Assembly (NCBI GenBank): GCA_050732935.1
Contig: JBOHRW010000016.1
Coordinates: 1-26,721 of the forward strand
DNA from: DASRVA01 sp050732935
Lineage (GTDB): Bacteria > Gemmatimonadota > Gemmatimonadetes > JACCXV01 > JAHWKZ01
Length of the DNA: 26,721 nucleotides
Reading direction: 5' to 3'
Shown here: positions 20,371-26,721 of the stretch, one piece after another
Layout of the letters: each line of letters starts with the position of its first letter
How positions within the stretch are numbered: position 1 is the first letter of the stretch
The notes under the pieces: model-generated
What the model saw: only the letters and a program-made list of their open reading frames with translations
Told to the model about the DNA's origin: nothing
The model's database searches: none
Translations under genes and position numbers: made by a program

Positions 20371-20787
20371 CTACGAAATGGTTGCCTCGGCCTCGATCTC
20401 GACCAGCATGTCAGGGTCGATCAGCCGCGCAACCTCGACCATCGTCGCGGCCGGCGGATGCTCCCCGAAGGCCTCCCGGTGGGCGCGCGCGACTTCCTCC
20501 CAGCGCGAGATGTCGGTCACGAAGACACGGGTCCGCCGGACGTCGGCGGGAACGGCTCCCAGCTCGGCCAGCGCGGCCGTGACGATCTCGATGCAGCGCT
20601 TCGCCTGGGCGTGCATGTCGCCCGGCGCGACGACCTTCCCGTCGGGGCCGACGGCGGCCGTTCCGGAGACCCAGATCCGGTCGCCGTCCCGGACCGCGCG
20701 GCAGTAGCCGTAGCCCGACTCCCAGGGGGCGCCGGAGAAGGCGCGCCGGACTCGATCGGCGGGCGCCGTTCCCGCCCGGTCCGTCAC
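20371..20787 (-). CDS. RidA/YjgF family protein lacking the catalytic arginine
   Basis: A 138-residue Rid-family protein: GYCRAVRDGDRIWVSGTA, QAKRCIEIVTAAL, VRRTRVFVTDI and VEVARLIDPDMLVEIEAEA. RidA hydrolyses reactive imines such as 2-aminoacrylate, using an Arg in the PARSCVEV motif (R105 of E. coli RidA); here that place reads PAATMVEV, so the Arg is Ala. This points to one of the Rid subfamilies without imine deaminase activity. The start is GTG 20785-20787, 1 nt after the stop of the zinc-ribbon gene, so the two form an operon. A ligand-binding or chaperone-like role is possible. No amino acid pathway gene is adjacent. Confidence 0.85.
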   Translation of the reverse strand: MTDRAGTAPADRVRRAFSGAPWESGYGYCRAVRDGDRIWVSGTAAVGPDGKVVAPGDMHAQAKRCIEIVTAALAELGAVPADVRRTRVFVTDISRWEEVARAHREAFGEHPPAATMVEVARLIDPDMLVEIEAEATIS

Positions 20788-20788
20788 T

Positions 20789-21001
20789 TCAGACGTCGAC
20801 CTGCTCCCGATCCGACGCGACGGTGCGGTGGTAGTAGTCGTCGTCCCGGTACTTCGCGATCGATCCGCAGCGGTGACACAGGATCGCGCGCTCGCCGGGC
20901 GGATCCTGCTTCAAGCCGTCCTCGGTCCGGCGGATCCCGGTTGCGGCCTCCCAACCGCAACTCCGACAGTGCACGAACAGCTCCTCGTCGATGATCGCCA
21001 T
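20789..21001 (-). CDS. Small zinc-ribbon protein
   Basis: A 70-residue protein with two CxxC pairs, CRSCGWE (about 12-18) and CHRCGS (about 42-47), spaced as a zinc ribbon, plus an acidic and aromatic C-terminus (YRDDDYYHRTV). Ribbon proteins of this size usually bind nucleic acid or act as adaptors; no family name can be given. ATG 20999-21001 lies 8 nt behind a TATACT box, so the leader is only 1-2 nt. It is directly followed by the RidA gene. Confidence 0.75.
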   Translation of the reverse strand: MAIIDEELFVHCRSCGWEAATGIRRTEDGLKQDPPGERAILCHRCGSIAKYRDDDYYHRTVASDREQVDV

Positions 21002-21009
21002 GGGGCGGA

Positions 21010-21015
21010 AGTATA
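21010..21015 (-). promoter_or_regulatory. -10 box of the zinc-ribbon/RidA operon
   Basis: TATACT on the minus strand (21010-21015), ending 8 nt before ATG 21001. No strong -35 is visible. The very short leader matches the pattern at other genes in this window. Confidence 0.4.
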
Positions 21016-21098
21016 ACATCGTGCGCCTTCTTACAGACACGCGCCGCCTCCCCGCAGAGAATGGTGTGGACCTGTCCATTCGAATCAGGGAGGTAGCC

Positions 21099-21401
21099 AT
21101 GCCACAGGAGAGCTGGAGCAAGAAGGACGAGCGGCAGTACGAGCACGTCAAGAAGAGCGAGAAGGAGCGCGGACGATCGGAGGAGGGAGCCGAGGAGATC
21201 GCCGCGCGGACGGTCAACAAACAGCGCCAGCAGGAAGGCCGGACGGAGAACAAGACACCGGGCGGCACGGGCAATCCCAACACGCGGCTCGAGGACCGCT
21301 CGCTCCAGGAGCTCAGGAACCGCGCCGAGGAGCTCGACATCGAAGGGCGAAGCTCCATGGACAAGGATGAGCTGATCGAGGCGATCCGGGACAGCGAATA
21401 G
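21099..21401 (+). CDS. Basic protein with Rho-N/SAP-like C-terminus
   Basis: A 100-residue, very hydrophilic protein. The N-terminal 60 residues are charged and probably disordered or helical (SWSKKDERQYEHVKKSEKER, then EEIAARTVNKQRQQ), a pattern seen in proteins annotated as plasmid-stabilisation or stress-associated. The C-terminal 40 residues (SLQELRNRAEELDIEGRSSM, then KDELIEAIR) match the Rho termination factor N-terminal / SAP-like helix-extended-loop-helix fold that binds nucleic acid. A good SD (AGGGAGGT) precedes ATG 21099. It may be a small nucleoid or stress protein, and it lies upstream of the trehalose operon; the link is speculative. Confidence 0.7.
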   Translation: MPQESWSKKDERQYEHVKKSEKERGRSEEGAEEIAARTVNKQRQQEGRTENKTPGGTGNPNTRLEDRSLQELRNRAEELDIEGRSSMDKDELIEAIRDSE

Positions 21402-21459
21402 GGCGACCGCACGTCCCGTTCGGATGCGGCCGGCGCCGGTCGCGCCTAGCTTGGCCTCC

Positions 21460-22959
21460 ATGACCGACTGGACGGCCGAGCGGGTTCACGAGGCTTTCCG
21501 GGCGCGCTTCCCCGACTCCGGGCTGGCCGTCGTAGCGAACCGTCAGCCCTACTCCCATCAGCGGGAGGACGGCGAGATCGTCGTCGAGCGCCCGCCGGGC
21601 GGGATGGCTCTCGCACTGGACCCGCTCCTCCAGGCGCTCGGCGGGACATGGGTCGCGTGGGGCGACGGCGATGCCGATCGCGCGGTCGTCGACGAGCACG
21701 ACCGGGTCCGGGTCCCGCCCGAGGATCCGGCCTACACGATCCGCCGGATCTGGCTGACGGAAGCAGAGATCGAGCGCTACTACCTGGGCTACTCCAACCA
21801 GGCCCTATGGCCTCTCTGCCACAACATCCTCGAGCACGTGCGATTCCGTGACCGCTTCTGGACGACCTACCGCGAGGTCAACCGGCGCTTCGCGCATGCC
21901 ACCGTGGAGGAATTGGACGGCGCGGACGCGCTGGTATGGATCCACGACTACCATCTGGCGCTGGCGCCACGCGCGATCCGCGACGTGCGCTCGGATCTGA
22001 CGCTCGCCCACTTCTGGCACATCCCATGGCCGGCGTGGGAGACGTTCCGCGTCTGTCCGCAGAAGGCCCAGATCCTGGGAGGTCTTCTGGCCAACGACCT
22101 GATCGGCTTTCACCTGGAGTCGTTCGCGCAGAACTTTCTCGACACTTGCGCCAACGAGCTCGATGTCCTGGTCGACTGGGGACAGCGCACGATCGTCTTT
22201 CGAGGGAGGGCCACGAAGGTCAGGGCGCTCCCGATCTCGATCGACGTGGAACACTTCGAGAAGGTGGCGGCGAGCCGGGAGACGGCGGAGCGGATCGAGC
22301 GGATCCGCGAGCGCTTCCGGCTGCAGCACCGGAAGATCGGGATTGGCGTCGACCGGCTCGACTACTCGAAGGGAATCCTCGAGCGCCTGGAGGCCCTGCG
22401 TGTCTTCTTCCGCGACAACCCGGAGTACCGCGGGAGGTACACGTTCGTCCAGATCGCGGTTCCGAGCCGGGGCGAGATCCCGGCCTATCAGCATCTGGGC
22501 GAGAAGGTGGACGAACGGATCGAGGCCCTGAACGACGACCTGTCGACCGATGACTGGTCGCCGATCGTCTACATCAAGCGCCCGCTCCCGCAGGACGAGC
22601 TGGCGGCCTTCTACCGCATGGCCGACGTGGCGATCATTTCCTCGGTCGTCGACGGCATGAACCTGGTCGTGAAGGAGTTCATCGCCTGCCAGGGGGATGA
22701 GCCCGGCGCGGTCTGCCTGAGCGAGTTCGCCGGGGCGGCCGACGACATCGACCACTCCATCCCCATCAACCCCTTCTACACGGAGGGATTCGCGCAGGAC
22801 ATCCGGACCGCGCTCGAGATGCCGCTCGAGGAGCGGCGGCGGCGGATGGACGCGATGAAGGCGACGCTTCGGGAGCACACGATCTACAGGTGGCTGGCGG
22901 ACTTCCTCGCCGAGGCCGCCGAGGCACGCGCCTCCTCCCTGGTCCACGGCTCGGCGTGA
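21460..22959 (+). CDS. otsA: Trehalose-6-phosphate synthase (GT20)
   Basis: A 499-residue glycosyltransferase family 20 enzyme of normal length that joins UDP-glucose (or another NDP-glucose) to glucose-6-phosphate. Landmarks: VVANRQPYS at the N-terminus, PPGGMALALDPLL for the sugar-donor loop, VWIHDYHLALAP, FWHIPWPAWETFRVCPQ, GVDRLDYSKGILERLEAL with the Arg and Lys that hold the phosphates, and SSVVDGMNLVVKEFIACQ near the C-terminus. Glucosylglycerol-phosphate synthase is a close relative, but the otsB and GH15 neighbours favour trehalose. I start at ATG 21460-21462; an in-frame ATG at 21424 is possible. No SD is seen and a weak TAGCTT lies 7 nt upstream, so it may be leaderless. The stop overlaps otsB (GTGA). 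Confidence 0.9.
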   Translation: MTDWTAERVHEAFRARFPDSGLAVVANRQPYSHQREDGEIVVERPPGGMALALDPLLQALGGTWVAWGDGDADRAVVDEHDRVRVPPEDPAYTIRRIWLTEAEIERYYLGYSNQALWPLCHNILEHVRFRDRFWTTYREVNRRFAHATVEELDGADALVWIHDYHLALAPRAIRDVRSDLTLAHFWHIPWPAWETFRVCPQKAQILGGLLANDLIGFHLESFAQNFLDTCANELDVLVDWGQRTIVFRGRATKVRALPISIDVEHFEKVAASRETAERIERIRERFRLQHRKIGIGVDRLDYSKGILERLEALRVFFRDNPEYRGRYTFVQIAVPSRGEIPAYQHLGEKVDERIEALNDDLSTDDWSPIVYIKRPLPQDELAAFYRMADVAIISSVVDGMNLVVKEFIACQGDEPGAVCLSEFAGAADDIDHSIPINPFYTEGFAQDIRTALEMPLEERRRRMDAMKATLREHTIYRWLADFLAEAAEARASSLVHGSA

Positions 22960-23750
22960 GCGCCGCGCGCGGCGCGGCCACTCCGGCCTCCCCTTTCGAT
23001 GATCTGGACTCGATCCGCGCCCGCCTCTCGGGCGGGCCGGTCCTGGTGGCGCTCGACTTCGACGGCACGCTGACCGAGATCGTGGACGACCCGGCGGCCC
23101 CCGGAATCACCGCCGAGCGGCGCTCGTTCCTGGCCACCATCCCGGCCCCCGGCCGCAGGCTGACCATCGTGAGCGGGCGGAAGCTCGAGGACGTGCGTCG
23201 ACGGGTCGGCATCCCCGGGGTGATCTACATCGGAAACCATGGGCTCGAGATCGAGGGGCCGGCTGTCGAGCGCCGACCGCCGCCCGAGGTCGCCGATCGG
23301 CTGGCTCGATTGCTGGGCCGTATCGACCGGCTCCTCGAAGACGAGGCGATCGAGATCCAGATCGAGATCGAGGACAAGACCTGGACCGCGACCCTCCATA
23401 TCCGGCCCCGCGGCGACAGCGAGCGCCAAAAGGCGATCGCCGACGCGATCGGCGAGCCGGTCGACGAGGCGGGTTTCGTGCTCCGCCCGGGGAAGGCGTC
23501 CTGGGAGATCCGCCCCGCGGGCGGCTTCGACAAGGGAGACGCCCTCCGCTGGCTGATCGACGCGGTCCCGGGCGGGAGCGCCGCCCGGTCGCTCTACGTG
23601 GGCGACGACGTCACCGACGAGGACGCCTTCCGCGCGCTGCCGGACGGGATCACCGTGCGCGTCGGCGATCCCGATCAGGAGACCGCGGCCCGCTACCGGC
23701 TCGTCGATCCCGCCGCGGTGTATCGGCTGCTGGAGGAGGTTTTCGGATGA
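22956..23750 (+). CDS. otsB: Trehalose-6-phosphate phosphatase (HAD family)
   Basis: A 264-residue HAD phosphatase: motif I ALDFDGTLTEI (nucleophile Asp and the second Asp), VSGRKLEDV (motif II), GNHGLEIEGP, WEIRPAGGFDKGDALRWL (motif III Lys) and YVGDDVTDEDAF (motif IV acidic pair). It removes phosphate from trehalose-6-phosphate made by OtsA. The start is GTG 22956-22958, overlapping the otsA stop by 4 nt, and the end overlaps the GH15 start by 4 nt (ATGA), so the three are translationally coupled. The length is normal and all motifs are intact. Confidence 0.92.
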   Translation: MSAARGAATPASPFDDLDSIRARLSGGPVLVALDFDGTLTEIVDDPAAPGITAERRSFLATIPAPGRRLTIVSGRKLEDVRRRVGIPGVIYIGNHGLEIEGPAVERRPPPEVADRLARLLGRIDRLLEDEAIEIQIEIEDKTWTATLHIRPRGDSERQKAIADAIGEPVDEAGFVLRPGKASWEIRPAGGFDKGDALRWLIDAVPGGSAARSLYVGDDVTDEDAFRALPDGITVRVGDPDQETAARYRLVDPAAVYRLLEEVFG

Positions 23751-25609
23751 ACGATTCCGACTATAAGCCGCTCTCGGCCTACGGCGCCATTGGCAGCATG
23801 TGCACGGCGGCCCTGGTGGGGAGCGACGGGTCGGTCGACTGGCTCTGCCTGCCGGAGCTCGACAGCCCGAGCGTGTTCGCGGCGCTGCTGGACGCACACA
23901 AGGGTGGCCGGTGGCGGATCGGGCCGCTCTCCGACAAGCCTGGAACGCAGCGCTATCTCGAGCGGACGAACGTCCTCGAGACGACGTTCGTGGAGCCGAC
24001 CGGGACCGTTGGGGTGATCGACTTCATGCCCTTCTGGGAGGGAATTCCCAAGTCGTATCCCCAGACACTCGTCCGGATCGTGGAGGGCCATATCGGCGAG
24101 GTTCCGTTCGAGCACGAGTTCGCCCCGCGCTTCGACTACGCGCGGGGGCCGACGCGTCTCGCTCCCGCCGCCGGGGGGCTGATCGCTACCGGTCCCGACA
24201 TCACGGTCCGGCTGTGGAGCCCGGAACCCATGGAGATCGACGAGGATCGGGCCGTCGGCCGCTGGATGGTCCGCCCGGGGGACCGCCTGGTCTTCGTCCT
24301 CCGCTGCCCCGAGCCCGGTCACGAGGCCGGCCGGCTCGACGAGATCAACGCCTTCGACGCCTTCAACCAGACGGTCGAGTACTGGCGCGACTGGGTCCAC
24401 GACTGCAATCCGGACCTGTGTCCCTTCGGCGGTGGGCCGTGGCACGACATGGTGCTCCGGAGCGAGCTCGTGCTGAAGCTCCTCGAGCACCACGAGACGG
24501 GCGGGATCGCCGCCGCGCTGACGACCTCCCTGCCCGAGGAGATCGGTGGCGAGCGCAACTGGGACTACCGCTACGCCTGGATCCGCGACGCCTCGTTCAC
24601 CGTTCACGCGCTCTACCACCTCGGACACCACGGGATGCTGCACGACTTCATCGGCTGGATCCAGGACAGCGCGCTCCACGGCAACCCGGTCGGCGAGCTA
24701 CGTGTCCTGTACACCCTCGACGGAGAAACACCCCCCGAGGAGCACATCCTGGAGCACCTCGAGGGATACCGCGGATCGCGGCCGGTCCGGGTCGGCAACA
24801 AGGCGGCCGAGCAGCAGCAGCTCGACATCTACGGTGAGATCCTCGACGCCGCCTACCAGGTGTGGCGGTACGACGTGGAGACGCCCGACGACGAGCTGTC
24901 CAGATTCCTGGCCAAGCTCGCCGATCACGTCTGCGACATATGGCACAACCCGGATAACGGGATCTGGGAGGTCCGCACCGAGCCGCGCCACTTCGTCTAC
25001 TCGAAGGTCATGTGCTGGGTCGCCCTCGATCGGGCCGTGCGACTCGCCGAGGAGGACGAGCATCCGCTGGCCGGGAACGTCGAACGGTGGAAGAAGGAGC
25101 GCCAGGCGGTTCGCGACTCGATCCTCGAGAACGGCGTCGATTCGGAGCGCGGGATCTTCGTCCAGTCTTACGGATCCCGCGAGCTGGATGCGTCGCTCCT
25201 GCTGATCCCGATCCTCGGCTTCCTGCCGATCGAGGATCCGCGGGTCGAGCGGACGATCGAAGCGATCGAGAACGAGCTGGTGGTCGGCGATCTGGTGATC
25301 CGGTACCTGTCCGAGGACGGCCTCCTCGGGATCGAGGGGGGGTTCGCCTGGTGCACGTTCTGGCTGATCGACTGCATGGCCATGCAGGGGCGGCATGCCG
25401 AGGCCGAAGAGTTGTTCAGGAATATGCTCTCGCGGGCCAACCCGGTCGGCCTCATGAGTGAGGAGATCCACCTCGAGACCGGCCAGCTCCTGGGGAACTT
25501 CCCGCAGGCCTTCACCCACCTTGGAGTGATCAACTCGGCGCTCTTCCTGAACAGCATGAAGGGGCGCGTCGAAGAAGGGCCGGCGGCGCGGCCGGGCGCG
25601 CCCGTATAG
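23747..25609 (+). CDS. Glycoside hydrolase family 15 (trehalase/glucoamylase-like)
   Basis: A 620-residue GH15 enzyme with a typical N-terminal beta domain (PLSAYGAIGSM, SVDWLCLPELDSPSVFAALL) and an (alpha/alpha)6 barrel: NWDYRYAWIRDASFTVHALY, GIWEVRTEPRHFVYSKVMCW with the likely acid Glu at about 408, FAWCTFWLIDCMAM, and LMSEEIHLETGQ followed by LLGNFPQAFTH with the likely base Glu at about 573-577. Bacterial GH15 includes glucoamylases, glucodextranases and trehalases; the coupling to otsAB (ATGA overlap) favours a trehalose-cleaving or alpha-glucan-trimming role. No signal peptide, so it is cytoplasmic. Its presence with the synthesis genes suggests tuned trehalose turnover. It is the last gene of the operon. 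Confidence 0.88.
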   Translation: MNDSDYKPLSAYGAIGSMCTAALVGSDGSVDWLCLPELDSPSVFAALLDAHKGGRWRIGPLSDKPGTQRYLERTNVLETTFVEPTGTVGVIDFMPFWEGIPKSYPQTLVRIVEGHIGEVPFEHEFAPRFDYARGPTRLAPAAGGLIATGPDITVRLWSPEPMEIDEDRAVGRWMVRPGDRLVFVLRCPEPGHEAGRLDEINAFDAFNQTVEYWRDWVHDCNPDLCPFGGGPWHDMVLRSELVLKLLEHHETGGIAAALTTSLPEEIGGERNWDYRYAWIRDASFTVHALYHLGHHGMLHDFIGWIQDSALHGNPVGELRVLYTLDGETPPEEHILEHLEGYRGSRPVRVGNKAAEQQQLDIYGEILDAAYQVWRYDVETPDDELSRFLAKLADHVCDIWHNPDNGIWEVRTEPRHFVYSKVMCWVALDRAVRLAEEDEHPLAGNVERWKKERQAVRDSILENGVDSERGIFVQSYGSRELDASLLLIPILGFLPIEDPRVERTIEAIENELVVGDLVIRYLSEDGLLGIEGGFAWCTFWLIDCMAMQGRHAEAEELFRNMLSRANPVGLMSEEIHLETGQLLGNFPQAFTHLGVINSALFLNSMKGRVEEGPAARPGAPV

Positions 25610-25617
25610 CAAGGACG

Positions 25618-25632
25618 CCGGCTCCGCGCCGG
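25618..25632 (+). terminator. Weak hairpin after the trehalose operon
   Basis: CCGGC (25618-25622) and GCCGG (25628-25632) form a 5-bp stem with a 5-nt loop, just after the GH15 stop (25607-25609). No T run follows. The rest of the 25610-25776 gap shows no gene. Confidence 0.3.
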
Positions 25633-25723
25633 TTGACCACCTCCGGTCTCTCCCGGTCGCCTCGGGGAGGGTCGCGCCGCCGCTCTGTTATCTATCCAAC
25701 GGACCGAGCCACCCTCCCCGCGT

Positions 25724-25729
25724 TACAAT
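25724..25729 (+). promoter_or_regulatory. -10 box of the BON/SRPBCC gene
   Basis: TACAAT would place transcription near 25736, about 40 nt before the start codon, compatible with its strong SD. The -35 region (about 25701-25706) does not match consensus well. Confidence 0.3.
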
Positions 25730-25776
25730 GAGGAGAACTCGATCCATATCGACGAATCCCAGAGGGGGAGGACGAC

Positions 25777-26721
25777 ATGACCATCAGAGCGAGCTGGCTG
25801 GGCGGGCTCGGCCTGGGCGCCGGGCTCATGTATCTGCTCGACCCGGATCGTGGTCGCCGGCGCCGGGCCCTGGTGCGGGACCGGCTTTCGTCCAGCGCCG
25901 AGGAGTCGGAGAGCTTCCTGGGCAAGACCAGACGGGATTTCAGCAACCGGGCGCAGGGCTTCCTGGCGAGGGCGCGGAGGCGGGTCGTTCCCGAAGAGAA
26001 CGTCGCGGACGACGTCCTGACCGAGCGCGTGCGGTCGAAAATGGGCCGGCACGTCTCGCACCCCGGTGCGATCGAGGTCACGGCCCGCTGGGGCCGAGTC
26101 ATCCTCGAGGGCCCGATCCTGGTGCACGAGGTCGAGGACCTTCTCTCGGCGGTCGGGGCGGTGCGCGGTGTCCGGGACATCGATGACCGGTTGGACGTCC
26201 ACCGCGAGCCGGGCGACGTGCCAGGGCTTCAGGGAGCGCCCCGGCCCTCCGGCGAGACGATGGAGTTTCGGCAGGAGAACTGGTCGCCGGCGGCCCGCTT
26301 CGCGGCCGGCACCACCGGAGGCACTCTCGTTCTCCTGGGTCTCGGGCGCCTCGGCAAGCTGGGCATGGCATCGACCGCGGTCGGCGCCGGGCTCGTGGCC
26401 CGCAGCCTCGCCAACAAGCCCGTCCGGCGACTGACGGGCGTCGGAGCCGGACGCCGGGCGGTCGACTACCGGAAGACGATCACGGTCCTGGCGCCCCTGG
26501 ACGAGGTCTACGACTTCTGGACCCGGGTCGAGAACTTCCCGAGAATCATGTCCCACATCCGCGAGGTCCGCGACATCGGCCGTAATCGGACGCGCTGGAC
26601 CGCCGTCGGTCCCGCCGGGATCCCCGTCTCCTGGAACGCCGTCGTTACCGCCCGCGTGCCGGGCGAGGTGCTGGCCTGGCGCAGCGAGCCGGGATCGACC
26701 GTCGACAACGCCGGCATCATC
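25777..26721 (+). CDS. BON-domain and SRPBCC-domain envelope protein (N-terminal part)
   Basis: 315 residues are visible and the frame is open at the right edge. The N-terminus is a short Gly-rich hydrophobic segment (SWLGGLGLGAGLMYLLDP) followed by a basic stretch GRRRRALVRDR. A BON domain follows at about 83-147 (LTERVRSKMGRHVSHP, VTARWGRVILEGPILVHEVE, VRGVRDIDDRL), then a second Gly/Ala-rich hydrophobic segment (about 171-210). From about 232 an SRPBCC/polyketide-cyclase domain begins (KTITVLAPLDEVYDFWTRVE, NFPRIMSHIREVRDIG). BON domains bind membranes or glycine-rich partners. The layout resembles stress-linked membrane proteins. ATG 25777 has a strong SD (GAGGGGGAGG). The substrate of the SRPBCC part is unknown, and the C-terminus lies outside the window. 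Confidence 0.8.
   Translation, partial: MTIRASWLGGLGLGAGLMYLLDPDRGRRRRALVRDRLSSSAEESESFLGKTRRDFSNRAQGFLARARRRVVPEENVADDVLTERVRSKMGRHVSHPGAIEVTARWGRVILEGPILVHEVEDLLSAVGAVRGVRDIDDRLDVHREPGDVPGLQGAPRPSGETMEFRQENWSPAARFAAGTTGGTLVLLGLGRLGKLGMASTAVGAGLVARSLANKPVRRLTGVGAGRRAVDYRKTITVLAPLDEVYDFWTRVENFPRIMSHIREVRDIGRNRTRWTAVGPAGIPVSWNAVVTARVPGEVLAWRSEPGSTVDNAGII

Noticed and set aside
19072..20994. 640-residue plus-strand frame opposite the hydrolase-OsmC, RidA and zinc-ribbon genes
   Set aside because: It crosses three well-supported genes on the other strand and contains no known motif.
21072..21090. Third copy of the palindromic repeat (ATTCGAAT)
   Set aside because: Only the central 8 bases match; the outer half-sites GTGT/ACAC and the flanking GCTCC are absent.
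1..26721. CRISPR array, integrase, insertion sequence or rRNA/tRNA genes
   Set aside because: No regularly spaced repeats, transposase or recombinase motifs, or RNA gene signatures were seen on either strand.

Overview
The window is high-GC DNA with about 36 intact or edge-truncated genes and at least four gene remnants. The organism is probably a diderm soil or sediment bacterium: two proteins carry lipoprotein-type signal peptides, and the gene set (LVIVD-repeat lipoprotein, ArsR-SRPBCC fusion, hydrolase-OsmC fusion, otsA-otsB-GH15) is the kind found in Gemmatimonadota, Acidobacteriota or Myxococcota-like lineages. No rRNA, tRNA or other marker fixes the phylum. Several genes have a sigma70-like -10 box ending only 6-9 nt before the start codon, so leaderless or nearly leaderless mRNAs may be common.

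Left part (1-6540) is accessory DNA, mostly minus strand. It starts with the N-terminal part of a class III nucleotide cyclase. Next come a HEPN protein with an antitoxin that fuses a HigA-like HTH to a MntA-like nucleotidyltransferase, a VapBC pair, a class V aminotransferase and a Uma2-family nuclease. From about 4580 to 6088 lies a gene graveyard: an N-terminally truncated abiEi, an abiEii with an internal deletion and a 1-nt frameshift, an ECF41-like sigma factor cut after region 2, and its likely target gene (carboxymuconolactone decarboxylase) reduced to its two ends. A DUF4258/DUF2283-like pair follows.

Middle part (6540-16600): an LVIVD-repeat lipoprotein, an ArsR-AHSA1 fusion with a near-perfect promoter and built-in operator, an ATPase/DUF4143 protein, a second VapBC, an IPT/TIG lipoprotein, a small unassigned protein, an HD hydrolase resembling alarmone hydrolases, a secreted tandem-repeat protein, a nucleotidyltransferase with its small partner, an amidase without signal peptide, and an RHH-MazF pair. 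In that pair the toxin lies in the same frame as the antitoxin behind a single TAG and has no canonical start codon. The second VapC also lacks a canonical start, and both toxins have a CTG at the antitoxin stop.

Right part (16650-26721): a zinc alcohol dehydrogenase, one more antitoxin/nucleotidyltransferase pair, a hydrolase-OsmC fusion, a RidA homologue lacking the key arginine, a zinc-ribbon protein, a Rho-N/SAP-like basic protein, a tightly overlapping otsA-otsB-GH15 trehalose operon, and a BON-SRPBCC protein running off the edge. The strongest themes for follow-up are the number of toxin-antitoxin modules (four built on nucleotidyltransferase folds), the HTH-MNT fusion, non-canonical toxin starts, the leaderless promoter pattern, and a 22-bp near-palindrome present at two loci.
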